A stretch of 60,132 nucleotides of DNA from Gammaproteobacteria bacterium (GTDB lineage Bacteria > Pseudomonadota > Gammaproteobacteria > SZUA-152): the NCBI GenBank assembly GCA_013152545.1, contig JAADGF010000102.1, positions 1 through 60,132 of the forward strand. Reading direction: 5' to 3'. The translations under genes were made by a program, and so were the position numbers. The first letter of the stretch is position 1; every line of letters starts with the position of its first letter. The notes under the pieces are model-generated. The model had not been told where the DNA came from, ran no database searches, and worked only from the letters and a program-made list of their open reading frames with translations. Positions 49,410-58,461 of the stretch are shown here, in pieces.

Positions 49410-49646
49410 ACTCATTGACGGATAATGTGTCGCTAATAAATGGGTACCATGAAGGTTAAATCATAACATATCTATCAGTTGCACCGACTGCGAATGCCGA
49501 TGGCACTGCACCTTAAAAGGGTTTTCGTCATTGATGATATTGAAAACCATTGCAATAGCTCGCTTTTCTCGTCACCGTGCTTTGCCACTCACGGTAAAAA
49601 AATGCACACTATATACCGCCCAACTGACGCTTTTAGGATAAGTGAT

Positions 49647-51083
49647 ATGTACCCATCATTGCGTAATCACCTTCTGGTTATCTTATTTAGCATCGGTCTT
49701 GCTACCTGGTTAATTACAGCAACAATCATCTATATTGACAGCCGCACAGAGATCGGGGAATTACTTGATGCAGAACTGGCACAAATTGCCAAAGTACTGC
49801 TGACACTCAGCAATCATGAGCTTCACGAAGAAATGTTTTTCAGCGGCAACGCAATCATTCCACTGAAAACCATCGATATGCAAGTACACCCATACGAAAA
49901 AAAACTGGTCTATCAAGTCTGGCTTGACCAAGACCAACTGGTGCTGGTCTCTAGCAATTCACCCTTAGCGGCACTTGCCACGGTGGACAATGGCTACTCT
50001 ATAATACAGCTAAACAACCAGCAGTGGCGGGTGTTTTCATTATCTGACCAAACCACCAACTTGACAGTCCATGTTGGTGAGCTTCATGGTGGACGCCAGG
50101 CACTGACTGACCATATTGCCAAACGTGCACTAGTGCTTATTCTCATTGCATTCACTATTGCAGCAGGATTAACGTGGCTTGGTATAGGTCGTGCCCTTAA
50201 TCCGTTGAACAAACTCGCTGATCAAGTTGCTGCCCGGCACCCATTCGATCTAACATCCATACACAACCCCGACGCACCGAAAGAAACAAAACCGTTAATT
50301 GACTCCATTAACAAACTACTACAACGCCTGGATACCGCCTTTTATAATGAACGCTGTTTCACCGCAAATGCCGCACATGAATTGCGCACGCCTTTAGCGG
50401 GAATTGCAGTGCATAACGATATCGCATTACTGGCTGCATCACAGCGCAGCCGAAGAAAAGCATTGCTGCAAATAAAAAAAGGCATTAATCTCATGAGTCG
50501 ATTGGTACAACAACTGCTAACCTTAGCGCGACTTGATCAAGATAGCGTGGCAATCAATTTGACACCGGTGTCACTCAGAAGACTTACGGCATCCATCATT
50601 GAGGAACAAAGCAATTTTGCTAAAACCCAAGATACGTGTATAAGATTGGAACAAGAAGACGTTACGGTACTTGGCATCGAAAGCGCACTGGCGGTTATGA
50701 TTCGAAACCTTCTCGACAATGCGATTCGTTACTCCCCTCCAAACGGGTTGATTAATATTGCCATTTCTTCACAAACCGAGCACCTTGTATTTCGAATTAC
50801 AGACAATGGCCCCGGCATCCCTCTCCAGGAAAGATTACATGTATTCCAACGCTTTTATCGCCTAAAAAACCACAACAGCAGTGGCAGTGGCTTAGGGCTT
50901 TCCATCGTGCAACGGTGTATTGATCTGCACCGTGCGGAAATTCTGTTATCAACATCACGGCTGGGCGGGTTAGCCCTAGAAATTCGGTTCCCCAAGACAG
51001 ATCGCAACACAAAAACACAGGGCAATATCACGACCCCACCACCCAGTACAGACGGAAAGACCTTACCAAACGCAGAACGCTAG
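49647..51083 (+). CDS. Two-component sensor histidine kinase (QseC/PmrB-like)
   Basis: From this ATG (AGGATAAG upstream) the 478-residue protein has a first membrane helix (LLVILFSIGLATWLITATII), a periplasmic domain of ~130 residues, a second helix (ALVLILIAFTIAAGLTWLGI), and then the phosphoacceptor His in TANAAHELRTPLAGIA. The ATPase has N box RNLLDNAIRYSP, ITDNGPGIPL and SGSGLGLSIVQR. The longer frame adds 56 residues without a family match. It pairs with the regulator upstream and ends 27 bp from the convergent GH13 gene. Confidence 0.92.
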   Translation: MYPSLRNHLLVILFSIGLATWLITATIIYIDSRTEIGELLDAELAQIAKVLLTLSNHELHEEMFFSGNAIIPLKTIDMQVHPYEKKLVYQVWLDQDQLVLVSSNSPLAALATVDNGYSIIQLNNQQWRVFSLSDQTTNLTVHVGELHGGRQALTDHIAKRALVLILIAFTIAAGLTWLGIGRALNPLNKLADQVAARHPFDLTSIHNPDAPKETKPLIDSINKLLQRLDTAFYNERCFTANAAHELRTPLAGIAVHNDIALLAASQRSRRKALLQIKKGINLMSRLVQQLLTLARLDQDSVAINLTPVSLRRLTASIIEEQSNFAKTQDTCIRLEQEDVTVLGIESALAVMIRNLLDNAIRYSPPNGLINIAISSQTEHLVFRITDNGPGIPLQERLHVFQRFYRLKNHNSSGSGLGLSIVQRCIDLHRAEILLSTSRLGGLALEIRFPKTDRNTKTQGNITTPPPSTDGKTLPNAER

Positions 51084-51110
51084 CCCTGACATCTTAAACA
51101 GATTATTTTA

Positions 51111-52865
51111 TTAGACGGGCGCCAATAGAATTCCCGTGCCAGGATGTGTGTGGTAAGAACCACAAGCATGAGGAACACCAGGCAAACCGTGCGCATTGAC
51201 AGCAAGTTCACGTCCGTCAACCAAGACTTTCCACTTGCCTTTCGGTAAATGAAAATCGCTCCCCACACCACTACCATTCAGTAAAATAATAAGGCGATAG
51301 TGGCGCCGTGCAAAACGTCGTGGCGGAGGTCTTAAGACAAAACCGATTGCGTTGACGTTATCGTGGTGGGGATAACCCGTAGGATAAATCCAGTCAATAT
51401 CCCAAGCGTTGCTGCTACCATGACGTTGCATCAACTGACCGGTATAGCGAAAATGCGGAAGCGCTTTGCGCAACGCGATCAACCGCGCCACCGCTTCTAC
51501 TAAATCATTATGCTGGCGAGCATTGCCCCAATCAATTTGATTTAAATCCGGTCGATCATAGCTATTGTCATGCCCTTTTTTTGAAAATAGCAACTCCGCC
51601 CCCTCGCCCAGCATGGGAACCCCCTGAGACATCAGCACCAACATAATACCGAGAAAAGCTCGTTGTTTGTCGCCCTGCACCAAGTCAGCCAGAGTTTTAC
51701 CATCATGACTCGAAAGATAATTAATACTTTGCTGAGGCCGTTTTGCCCAACCACCATCAGCGACATGGCTACCTTTAATTGCGCACATAAGCCGATTGCG
51801 GTTATGCTGGTCTCCAAAACCTATTAAAAAGGTTTTTCCCGACTCCCGAAAATCATCGTTCCATACAGCCCAGCGGGTATTCTGAAATACCCCGTGCAAA
51901 TCACCTTTCCCCCACTGGGCACCACCCAACGCCCAAGGTTCAGCAATAAGATAAATACGTGCTGGTAAGCGTCGATCAATTTCCAGCATCGTGTCTTTGT
52001 CGTGAAGCGCGCCTAAATCAAACCGAAAACCATCGATTCGATAATCGTTAATCAGGTGCTCCAGCGTCTCAATAATGGTTTCACGAATTAGCGGATGCTC
52101 AGTACGAATCGTTGGACCACAGCCGGACCCATGACAAAATTCGCCATTCTCGTGCTTACGATAAACAATCTCCTCACCCCAGGCTTTGACTAGCAATTCA
52201 CCACCATGGTTGAACACCACATCAAGCAACACCGGAATTCCTTGCTGGTGCATCGCATCAATAACCGCCTTCACCTCACGGTTTGTTTCATTCGTTTTTA
52301 ACGCAAAACTTTCTCGCATCGCGCGAAAAGATGTTGAGAAATACCCCCAATCCTGCCCCAAAAACTGATCGCTTGCGTGTAACGGCAAAAACTCCACAGC
52401 CACATTAAGACGTTTAAGATGAGCAAGAATAGCAGGCGACCGAGCACCAGCATAAGTGCCACGATGACTGTCATGCTGAACCTCTGCACTGGAGTGTCGG
52501 CTAAGAGCTGGGAGATGCGTTTCATAAATAACGATATCCCGAAACGGCGGTGCTTTGAATCGACGGTGTTGCCAGCGATACGCAACATTGCTAAAACGCG
52601 ACACCAAACCATGCTCCTTACGCTCGGTTTGATGCGCCATTGGATCGGCTATATTAACAACAGTATTTTCTTTATAACAAACCTCAAAGTGATACGCACG
52701 ACCGTATAAATCACTGTAAGAGACCTGAAGCCGTAAACGCCAGTATCCACACCGATCCATTTTCATTGCCCAAGGCGCTTTATAGCCTTCTACGACCAAT
52801 GATACTGCTTCGGCTTCTGGACTATAAAAGTGTATAACAGGCCAGCGTAAAAATAGCCAAGACAT
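51111..52865 (-). CDS. GH13 alpha-glucan debranching-type enzyme (pullulanase/isoamylase-like)
   Basis: The 584-residue protein has an N-terminal CBM48-like sandwich (about 1-100), then a GH13 barrel with DVVFNHG, nucleophile Asp283 (IDGFRFDLGAL), acid/base Glu309 (YLIAEPW) and transition-state His387-Asp388 (NYLSSHDGKTL). The C-terminal beta domain is present. The AEPW ending and the CBM48 place it with pullulanase, isoamylase and GlgX rather than amylases. It has no signal peptide, so glycogen or imported maltodextrin is the likely substrate. No other glycogen gene is in the window. Confidence 0.88.
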   Translation of the reverse strand: MSWLFLRWPVIHFYSPEAEAVSLVVEGYKAPWAMKMDRCGYWRLRLQVSYSDLYGRAYHFEVCYKENTVVNIADPMAHQTERKEHGLVSRFSNVAYRWQHRRFKAPPFRDIVIYETHLPALSRHSSAEVQHDSHRGTYAGARSPAILAHLKRLNVAVEFLPLHASDQFLGQDWGYFSTSFRAMRESFALKTNETNREVKAVIDAMHQQGIPVLLDVVFNHGGELLVKAWGEEIVYRKHENGEFCHGSGCGPTIRTEHPLIRETIIETLEHLINDYRIDGFRFDLGALHDKDTMLEIDRRLPARIYLIAEPWALGGAQWGKGDLHGVFQNTRWAVWNDDFRESGKTFLIGFGDQHNRNRLMCAIKGSHVADGGWAKRPQQSINYLSSHDGKTLADLVQGDKQRAFLGIMLVLMSQGVPMLGEGAELLFSKKGHDNSYDRPDLNQIDWGNARQHNDLVEAVARLIALRKALPHFRYTGQLMQRHGSSNAWDIDWIYPTGYPHHDNVNAIGFVLRPPPRRFARRHYRLIILLNGSGVGSDFHLPKGKWKVLVDGRELAVNAHGLPGVPHACGSYHTHPGTGILLAPV

Positions 52866-53152
52866 TCAATGAAATCCTTTAATATTTTATTATGTTGTAG
52901 CGAATATAGTAAAACACGATACAGATACTCGCCATCGAAGGTGGCCGGTAGTTTCGCCTAAATTCACCCTTGGTTGCAAGCCTGAAAATTGACAGACATT
53001 TTTGCTTAAAACGATTTACATTGAAACCACACTTAGCTGAGCATTAAAGACCATGAATTCGCCGAGGTGAATTGCCGGTAAATCTTCGATATCAGTATGA
53101 TTGGGCTTGTTACAACACCGTTTACGTTAATAAACGCGCCCTATTCTAGCTA
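52866..53152. other. Intergenic stretch upstream of the GH13 gene
   Basis: AT-rich sequence near 52880-52920 could hold the GH13 promoter. I see no gene and no repeat until the family 2 element at 53153. Confidence 0.35.
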
Positions 53153-53342
53153 GATACCCAAAGCGTTTGAGGTTTCGGTGTTAAAGTGTGCGTCATATTT
53201 TATTCATGGCGCCGAAAGTAGGCGCTTTTAGGCGAGGCGAAATGACGCGTAATAGTCGTATCTATTGCGAGGAATTTCAACGCCGCCATAAATGAAATAG
53301 GGCGTGCAAATTTACCTGAAATTTTAAACGCTTTGGGTATAG
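53153..53342. repeat. MITE-like repeat, family 2, full copy
   Basis: GATACCCAAAGCGTTTGAGG at the left faces TTAAACGCTTTGGGTATA at the right, about 190 bp apart. The core is GCGCCGAAAGTAGGCGCTTT then TAGGCGAGGCGAAATGACGC. It matches the copy beside lipB nearly base for base. It is non-coding. Confidence 0.88.
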
Positions 53343-53471
53343 ATGTGGTTTCGATTCAATAGGAAGAAAAAAATGCCGATAAAATAGTTAGCAACAGGCT
53401 TTTCTTTAAATTGTTGACTCCAAATTCAATAGCAATAGCGTACTTAAGATTCATCCCTTGACAATCATTCC

Positions 53472-53712
53472 CTAGGGGGTGTTAACAATCCTTTTGACAG
53501 CCCTGTCGATGCTCATTTTTTATCCATCAAGGCGGGGCGAGTGTGGTGTGGTTGCTCCACATAAGCGAGCGGCAACGCCGAGGGATGAAAAATGAGCATC
53601 GGCCCTTCGGGTTGCGCCTGAAAAAAAACGCCAGACTGCGTTGTTCGTCGTTCCTTTGGAATGACTAAACGTCTCTCCTCGCGACGGCAGCTATTCCCGG
53701 ACAGGCTCCCTC
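53472..53712. repeat. Composite palindromic repeat ending in a family 1 end
   Basis: The left edge CTAGGGGGTGTTAACAATC recalls the 67-bp palindrome at 757. GATGCTCATTTTTTATCC (53508-53525) is inverted as GGATGAAAAATGAGCATC (53583-53600). CTATTCCCGGACAGGCTCC (53691-53709) is a family 1 right end. The three pieces look stitched together by successive insertions. Confidence 0.55.
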
Positions 53713-53715
53713 CTC

Positions 53716-54285
53716 CTAGCGTTGTATCGCTATGCGGTCAAATATATCATTTCCCTGTGCTTTAAGGTAAGCTTTAAAACCAGCGTTAATCAATACCGCC
53801 TCACTCACTCGTTCAACCACCTGTCGGTAATCGATTCCGGTTATGGCGTATATCATATTATTTTCAACATCATGCCAATGTTCCTTAATTTGCATATAGG
53901 GTAAAATAACCGCCGTAGTTTTACTCACATTTTGCGGCACATCTTGCACCGTATAACCGGCAATTTCTGCAGCACCAGTAGCAATGTAATCCCGGGAAAC
54001 CACGTCAAAAAACCGCTTTAAAATCAACTCCGCTTGTAACTTTGCCCTTTGATTGGCAACTGACGCCTGAGCAGAGAAAGCACCCTGCGTTGACGCTGCA
54101 CCTACCGCCAGAAAAGTCCGCCCACGTTTTGATTTAAGAGTAACGGTACCCTGGCTCACCCATTGAGGTTTTCCATTAGTATCCGTTGTTTTATTAAAAA
54201 GCACGACCTCATTGGAGGTGCAACCTGAGATTTGCAACAAAATCAGACCCAAAACCATATTAATGACGTTTTTCCCAGCATTCAT
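53716..54285 (-). CDS. LPP20-family-like lipoprotein
   Basis: The 189-residue protein has a lipoprotein signal ending LILLQISGCTSN. The mature part includes KSKRGRTFLAVGAASTQGAF and an ASVANQRAKLQAELILKRFF helix, followed by a beta-strand/helix end. This is the pattern of the LPP20/LpoB-distant outer-membrane lipoproteins that carry a 'GxGxA...A...AR..' core. The ATG chosen follows GGGAGAGTT. Function unknown; an envelope location is safe. It is a lone gene flanked by repeats. Confidence 0.7.
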   Translation of the reverse strand: MNAGKNVINMVLGLILLQISGCTSNEVVLFNKTTDTNGKPQWVSQGTVTLKSKRGRTFLAVGAASTQGAFSAQASVANQRAKLQAELILKRFFDVVSRDYIATGAAEIAGYTVQDVPQNVSKTTAVILPYMQIKEHWHDVENNMIYAITGIDYRQVVERVSEAVLINAGFKAYLKAQGNDIFDRIAIQR

Positions 54286-54333
54286 AATGTAACTCTCCCT
54301 CTCCCTGAACACGAGCATTGTATTTATTTTTGT

Positions 54334-54502
54334 AACGACTCAGCTTACCTTTTGATGCCTCCTATGGCGGCCTCAACAGCAATGAAGATGAAACATCAAC
54401 AACCCGTAAACGCAGCAGTTTCCCTTGTTTTCGAACAAATCAAAGGCAATCTGATTGGTTACAAAATCGTTTCGATTCTGCACCGTTGAATTTAGGCTAA
54501 GG
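54334..54502. repeat. Repeat family 3, copy upstream of the lipoprotein
   Basis: AACGACTCAGCTTACCTTTT at the left, AACAAATCAAAGGCAATC inside and GAATTTAGGCTAAGG at the right match, in order, the copy at 21684-21794. The rest of the gap to 54726 is AT-rich and without a gene. Confidence 0.55.
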
Positions 54503-54726
54503 AATGGACACGTTACAGGGCTTTACCGCAGAACCGCCCATTTTGGTATTAGGCTTAAACCAAGTGCACGTAAAAACCTCGATTCCAAAAATTATTTTAT
54601 AATATTCAAACTCTATTTTTCAGTCATACTCACCATACAATACCTCGATGTCAAATATCTGTCGATTTTGCTATTCAAAAACACAAAAATATCGAAATAA
54701 CCGAATAAACGAGCAATTTTAATCGA

Positions 54727-55116
54727 TCACTTCAAGTGGATATTTGTATCCAAGCGTTTTTGCCAAAATTCAGCTTGTTTTGCATCTCTAGGTAATCCAA
54801 ACCAACCTTCACGGTAACCGACCGATAAATACTCCTGTGCTTTATGATATCCATTATGTGCAGAACGCATATACCAACTTAGGGCTTTGCTCTCATCCAG
54901 TTCAATACCTGATCCACTGTGATATAGCAGCGCCAGATTAAATTGCGCAATGGCATGCCCTTCTTTGGCCAGCGGTCCCCACTGCGCAAATGCAGTTTTA
55001 TAATCACCAGCCTCTGCAGCGATAAAACCATCATTATATTCGGTGGCATGAATTGTCATCGACAATCCGAATAATATTCCACTCAAACTTAAATGCCGAA
55101 TTACAAATAAAATCAT
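54727..55116 (-). CDS. Sel1-repeat (SLR) protein
   Basis: A signal peptide (LSLSGILFGLSMTIHATEYN) leads into about two Sel1 helical repeats: AAEAGDYKTAFAQWGPLAKE, GHAIAQFNLALLYHSGSGIE, then SKALSWYMRSAHNGYHKAQE. Such solenoids bind other proteins in the periplasm. The length of 129 residues is short for the family, but the end (QAEFWQKRLD) looks natural. No operon partner was found. Confidence 0.85.
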   Translation of the reverse strand: MILFVIRHLSLSGILFGLSMTIHATEYNDGFIAAEAGDYKTAFAQWGPLAKEGHAIAQFNLALLYHSGSGIELDESKALSWYMRSAHNGYHKAQEYLSVGYREGWFGLPRDAKQAEFWQKRLDTNIHLK

Positions 55117-55465
55117 ATCATCAGCCCTTCTTCTTACAACAGCCCCTAATTGTCTGCAACTACGTCTATCCGGTATAAAATAAACCTGATAACCAATAAC
55201 CGAGTTATCGTCCAGGTGATAGAGCCCTTGATAGCCGAATCAAAGAAAATTCCTAAAATACTTACCGGCTTGATAAAATTTTCTAAGAATTGCTAACAAT
55301 GTGTATTAGTGAAATACACAATCTGCCTCTCTAGATTTTTAGCACCAATAAACCACAACAAGTACGTCACTTAGTAGGTAGGTAAATAATCATTTAAAAA
55401 CCACTCAATTTGCCAACATCGCTTTATTATTATATTGTGGCCATGTTATAAGGGCAGGAGAAAAC
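55117..55465. other. Divergent intergenic region
   Basis: The region between the Sel1 and the small monooxygenase-like gene. GGGCAGGAGAAAAC before 55466 gives a clear ribosome site for the latter. No gene or repeat was recognised. Confidence 0.35.
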
Positions 55466-55795
55466 ATGAATAAAGCAAACCCCGTATTTGAAATAGTAAA
55501 ATGGAAATCAAAGCCAGGTGTCACTGATGATGAGATGATCACAGCGATTAATGCGATGGCGGCCGACCTGAAAAATTTAAGCGGATTTCTCCATCAAACG
55601 CTCTACAAAAGTCTTGATGGCGAATGGCTGGACATTTATTACTGGGCAAATGAAAAAAATGCTCACGACTCAAACCACAGCATGGCAAATAAAGAGTCAT
55701 TCAAAAACCTGATTGAATTAATTGCCCCAGACACAGTTTCTATCGAAGTCATTCATCAATTGCAAACATCTGGAAAACCATTATTTAACCAATAA
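55466..55795 (+). CDS. Small alpha/beta-barrel (antibiotic biosynthesis monooxygenase-like) protein
   Basis: A 109-residue cytoplasmic protein whose pattern (FEIVKWKSKPGVTDDEMITA, then SGFLHQTLYKSLDGEWLDIY and YWANEKNAHD) fits the dimeric ferredoxin-like ABM fold. That fold serves heme- or quinol-degrading monooxygenases as well as non-enzymatic proteins. A GGAG site precedes the ATG. It is 73 bp upstream of the drug-transporter gene, in the same direction, so co-transcription is plausible. Specific function unknown. Confidence 0.65.
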   Translation: MNKANPVFEIVKWKSKPGVTDDEMITAINAMAADLKNLSGFLHQTLYKSLDGEWLDIYYWANEKNAHDSNHSMANKESFKNLIELIAPDTVSIEVIHQLQTSGKPLFNQ

Positions 55796-55868
55796 ATCAA
55801 CTGGGCGGAGATTGACTAAACGGTCAAAAACTGTATTTTTCATGTTTTAATTTAAACCAAAATAACAA

Positions 55869-56198
55869 ATGCCATACTTATATTTAACGATAGCAATAAT
55901 CGCCGAAGTAATAGCAACAAGCGCACTAAAAGCATCGGCGGAATTTACCAGGTTAATACCAAGCATCATCGTTGTTGTTGGTTATGGGATTGCATTCTAT
56001 TTTATGACTCTCGTTTTAAGAACCATACCAATTGGCATTACCTATGCAATTTGGTCGGGAGTTGGTATCGTTTTAGTGGCTCTCGTTGGCTTGGTGTTAT
56101 ATAAACAAATACCAGATACACCTGCGATAATTGGCATGGGATTAATTATACTGGGTGTGGTGGTCATTCACACTTTCTCAAAAACAATCAACCATTAA
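55869..56198 (+). CDS. Small multidrug resistance (SMR) family transporter
   Basis: The 109-residue protein has four membrane helices and the SMR signature: the essential Glu13 in TIAIIAEVIATSALKASAEF, then GYGIAFYFMTLVLRTIPIGI, AYAIWSG-type TYAIWSGVGIVLVALVGLVL and GMGLIILGVVVIH. It resembles EmrE/QacE proton-coupled exporters of quaternary ammonium and other cations. It works as a dimer in the inner membrane. Confidence 0.95.
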   Translation: MPYLYLTIAIIAEVIATSALKASAEFTRLIPSIIVVVGYGIAFYFMTLVLRTIPIGITYAIWSGVGIVLVALVGLVLYKQIPDTPAIIGMGLIILGVVVIHTFSKTINH

Positions 56199-56273
56199 AT
56201 TAGCCATTGAAGCACAATGCAAGGCGCGTACTCCATCTCCAGCAGTGATAAAATGAAGCGTCAACAGATAAAT

Positions 56274-57008
56274 TTATCCCTTACGCTTATCACGAACATA
56301 AAGCGCTTTTGAATTTGCGGTGCCTGTTTGCCTTTCTTCTACATCAAAAAGCTTTGTGGCAACAACCAACTCACCTAGCTTTCCATAACCATAATTACGC
56401 GGATCAAATTCTGATGATTGCTTCGCTATATTACTGCCAACAGGCCCTAGTTGCGCCCATCCACTTTCATCCGAAGACGCTTCCACCGCATTTCGCAAGA
56501 GACAAACCAGTTTTGTGTCTTGCTTTAACTCATTACTGGATTTTTTGTCAATCGCTTTACTTTCATCCGTCTTTGCGCGAAGTACTTCTGTATAAATGAA
56601 TTTGTCACAAGCTGAAACAAAAGCGGCTGGTGTTTTTTGCTCTCCAAAACCATAGACCAGTAATCCTGACTCTCTAATTCTTGACGCTAACTTTGTAAAA
56701 TCACTATCACTCGATACAATACAGAAACCATTAAAATTACTGGTGTACAATAAGTCCATTGCATCAATGATCATGGCACTGTCCGTCGCATTTTTTCCTT
56801 TTGTGTACGCAAATTGCTGAATAGGTTGAATAGAATACGACAAAAGAACTTCTTTCCAGCCTTTCAGGCTAGGTGCCGTCCAATCACCATAGATTCTCTT
56901 CACACTGGCTAACCCATAATTTGCAATCTCTGCCAGCAAATTATTGACAATGCTTGGTTGAGTGTTATCTGCATCAATGAGAACCGCGAGTTTGTCAGTA
57001 TTTTCCAT
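56274..57008 (-). CDS. NYN-domain ribonuclease with C-terminal OST-HTH/LOTUS domain
   Basis: Residues 1-140 are a PIN-like NYN nuclease domain with acidic residues in KLAVLIDADNTQPS, KNATDSAMIIDAMDLL and CIVSSDSDFTKLASRIRES. After a Ser/Lys linker, residues 165-240 fit the LOTUS fold (LVCLLRNAVEASSDESGWAQ, then NYGYGKLGELVVATKLFDVE), which binds RNA. The combination matches the Limkain-b1 type found sparsely in bacteria. RNA cleavage or processing is likely. The 244-residue gene stands alone. Confidence 0.88.
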   Translation of the reverse strand: MENTDKLAVLIDADNTQPSIVNNLLAEIANYGLASVKRIYGDWTAPSLKGWKEVLLSYSIQPIQQFAYTKGKNATDSAMIIDAMDLLYTSNFNGFCIVSSDSDFTKLASRIRESGLLVYGFGEQKTPAAFVSACDKFIYTEVLRAKTDESKAIDKKSSNELKQDTKLVCLLRNAVEASSDESGWAQLGPVGSNIAKQSSEFDPRNYGYGKLGELVVATKLFDVEERQTGTANSKALYVRDKRKG

Positions 57009-57397
57009 GATTTTATTTCCTGATGCGCTACATTCTGTTATGCAAAAACCTCAGACTAAATTGATTACAGCATCAACCCTAACACGACTGCGAACACCTA
57101 TTTACAGAATGTAAAGGTCTTTTCAAAATATGCCTAAAGCACTTACTGTTGATACCGAATGAGACACACTGTCGCCACGCTATTAGAGAATAATTCGTCA
57201 AGTGCTTTTAGCCCAGCCTTTTAGCCCCTCTCACTGAAACTTAATTTATACATTAGCATTCATCATGCTTAGAACGGGCAAAAATAACTTACCCATCAGC
57301 CTCTCGACCGCTGCTCCTGACCGACCCGACGTCCACTTGGCAGATAATTCAGGAATAAGGTCGAGCGCTAAAGGGAAATGTCATTACATGACGACTC
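57009..57397. other. Intergenic stretch between sodB and the NYN gene
   Basis: The region between the 3' end of sodB and the start of the NYN gene, both on the minus strand, so it should carry the NYN promoter. I see no gene, repeat or clear terminator. Confidence 0.35.
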
Positions 57398-58003
57398 TTA
57401 ACCTTGGGATTCAAGCAAGTTAGCGTTAGCAAACTCCCAATTAATCAAATGCTGGAAAAAAGCGTCAAGATAACCGCCGCGCCCATTTTGGTAATCGAGG
57501 TAATAGGCATGCTCCCAAACATCCACTGTCAATAAAGGGGTTATTCCGTGGGCAATAGGAGTATCAGCATTCGCTGTCTTGATGATCTCCAATTGATTAT
57601 TTTTTAAAACCAACCATGCCCAACCGCTACCAAATTGCGTAAGACCAGCATTTTTAAACTGTTCAACAAAACGATCATAGCTTCCGAAATTGGCATTAAT
57701 TTTCTCTGCAATATTACCCGTTGCTAATCCCCCACCATTGGGCTGCATCGATTGCCAGTAAAAGGTATGATTCCATACCTGAGCTGCATTATTAAAAATT
57801 CCGATTTTATCGGCATTGTTCACTGTTTTTTTGATAATATCCTCTAATGTATCATTGGCAAGCTCAGTGCCTTCGATCAGTTTATTCACATTAGTCACAT
57901 AGGTATTATGATGTTTGCCATGATGAAAATCCAATGTCGATGAACTGATATAGGGCGCGAGCGCATCATTATTGTATGGAAGTTTAGGTAATGTAATGCT
58001 CAT
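57398..58003 (-). CDS. sodB: Iron superoxide dismutase
   Basis: Dismutates superoxide in the cytoplasm. The 201-residue protein has metal ligands His27 (STLDFHHGKHHNTYV), His79 (AAQVWNHTFYW), Asp161 and His165 (VDVWEHAYYLDY). AAQVWNHTFYW and SGWAWLV fit the Fe-type; an Mn or cambialistic form cannot be excluded. I chose the ATG of MSITLPKLPYNNDAL, with GGAG nine bases upstream; a longer frame adds nine residues. It is single. Confidence 0.95.
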   Translation of the reverse strand: MSITLPKLPYNNDALAPYISSSTLDFHHGKHHNTYVTNVNKLIEGTELANDTLEDIIKKTVNNADKIGIFNNAAQVWNHTFYWQSMQPNGGGLATGNIAEKINANFGSYDRFVEQFKNAGLTQFGSGWAWLVLKNNQLEIIKTANADTPIAHGITPLLTVDVWEHAYYLDYQNGRGGYLDAFFQHLINWEFANANLLESQG

Positions 58004-58150
58004 ACTTGTTTCTCCTTTATTTATAGACATTAGTGACAGACTTTATTTGCAAACATTAATTTACAAACATTAAACGTCAGTAGTTTTTTATGCTTGCCCA
58101 TGTGAAACGTCAACAGACCCTAGTTAAGTGCCATGCCCGGCACACACGCC

Positions 58151-58233
58151 CTCATCAGCGGTAGGCAAAAGGGGCACGACTTTTTGCGGATGCAAAAATC
58201 GTGAACCTTTTGACTATCGGCACGAGGATGAGA
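58151..58233. repeat. Long imperfect inverted repeat beside the toxin-antitoxin pair
   Basis: CAAAAGGGGCACGACTTTTT and its imperfect inverse GCAAAAATCGTGAACCTTTT flank a four-base centre, with outer CTCATC/GATGAG extending the stem to an 83-bp span. It starts three bases past the antitoxin's stop and could serve as its terminator or be the edge of a mobile cassette. Confidence 0.6.
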
Positions 58234-58236
58234 TTG

Positions 58237-58455
58237 TTAGCCCAATCTTGATTCTTTGACAGCGCTTAATATGTCTTTCGTTGTCGCTTTTGTTTTTATT
58301 CCGCTCACATCGAAAGGCGATTTTCCTTTTTTTCTTTTAGAGATAAGAGAAAAAGTGGCTCCATCTCTTCGTCGAATTTCAACTTCTTCTTTCTGTGCAA
58401 TATTTAATAGCTTAGACAAATTTTGACGAGCTTCTGAATAGGTAAATACTTTCAT
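58237..58455 (-). CDS. Phd/YefM-like antitoxin
   Basis: A 72-residue protein with the Phd/YefM N-terminal DNA-binding pattern (KVFTYSEARQNLSKLLNIAQ, then EVEIRRRDGATFSLIS). A Lys-rich C-terminal tail would wrap the toxin. It starts seven bases after the toxin stop. Placing the antitoxin second is the reverse of the common order. Confidence 0.8.
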   Translation of the reverse strand: MKVFTYSEARQNLSKLLNIAQKEEVEIRRRDGATFSLISKRKKGKSPFDVSGIKTKATTKDILSAVKESRLG

Positions 58456-58461
58456 TTCAAA

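Noticed and set aside
49479..49646. Longer N-terminus for the histidine kinase
   Set aside because: The extra 56 residues lack family similarity, and a good ribosome site precedes the inner ATG at 49647.
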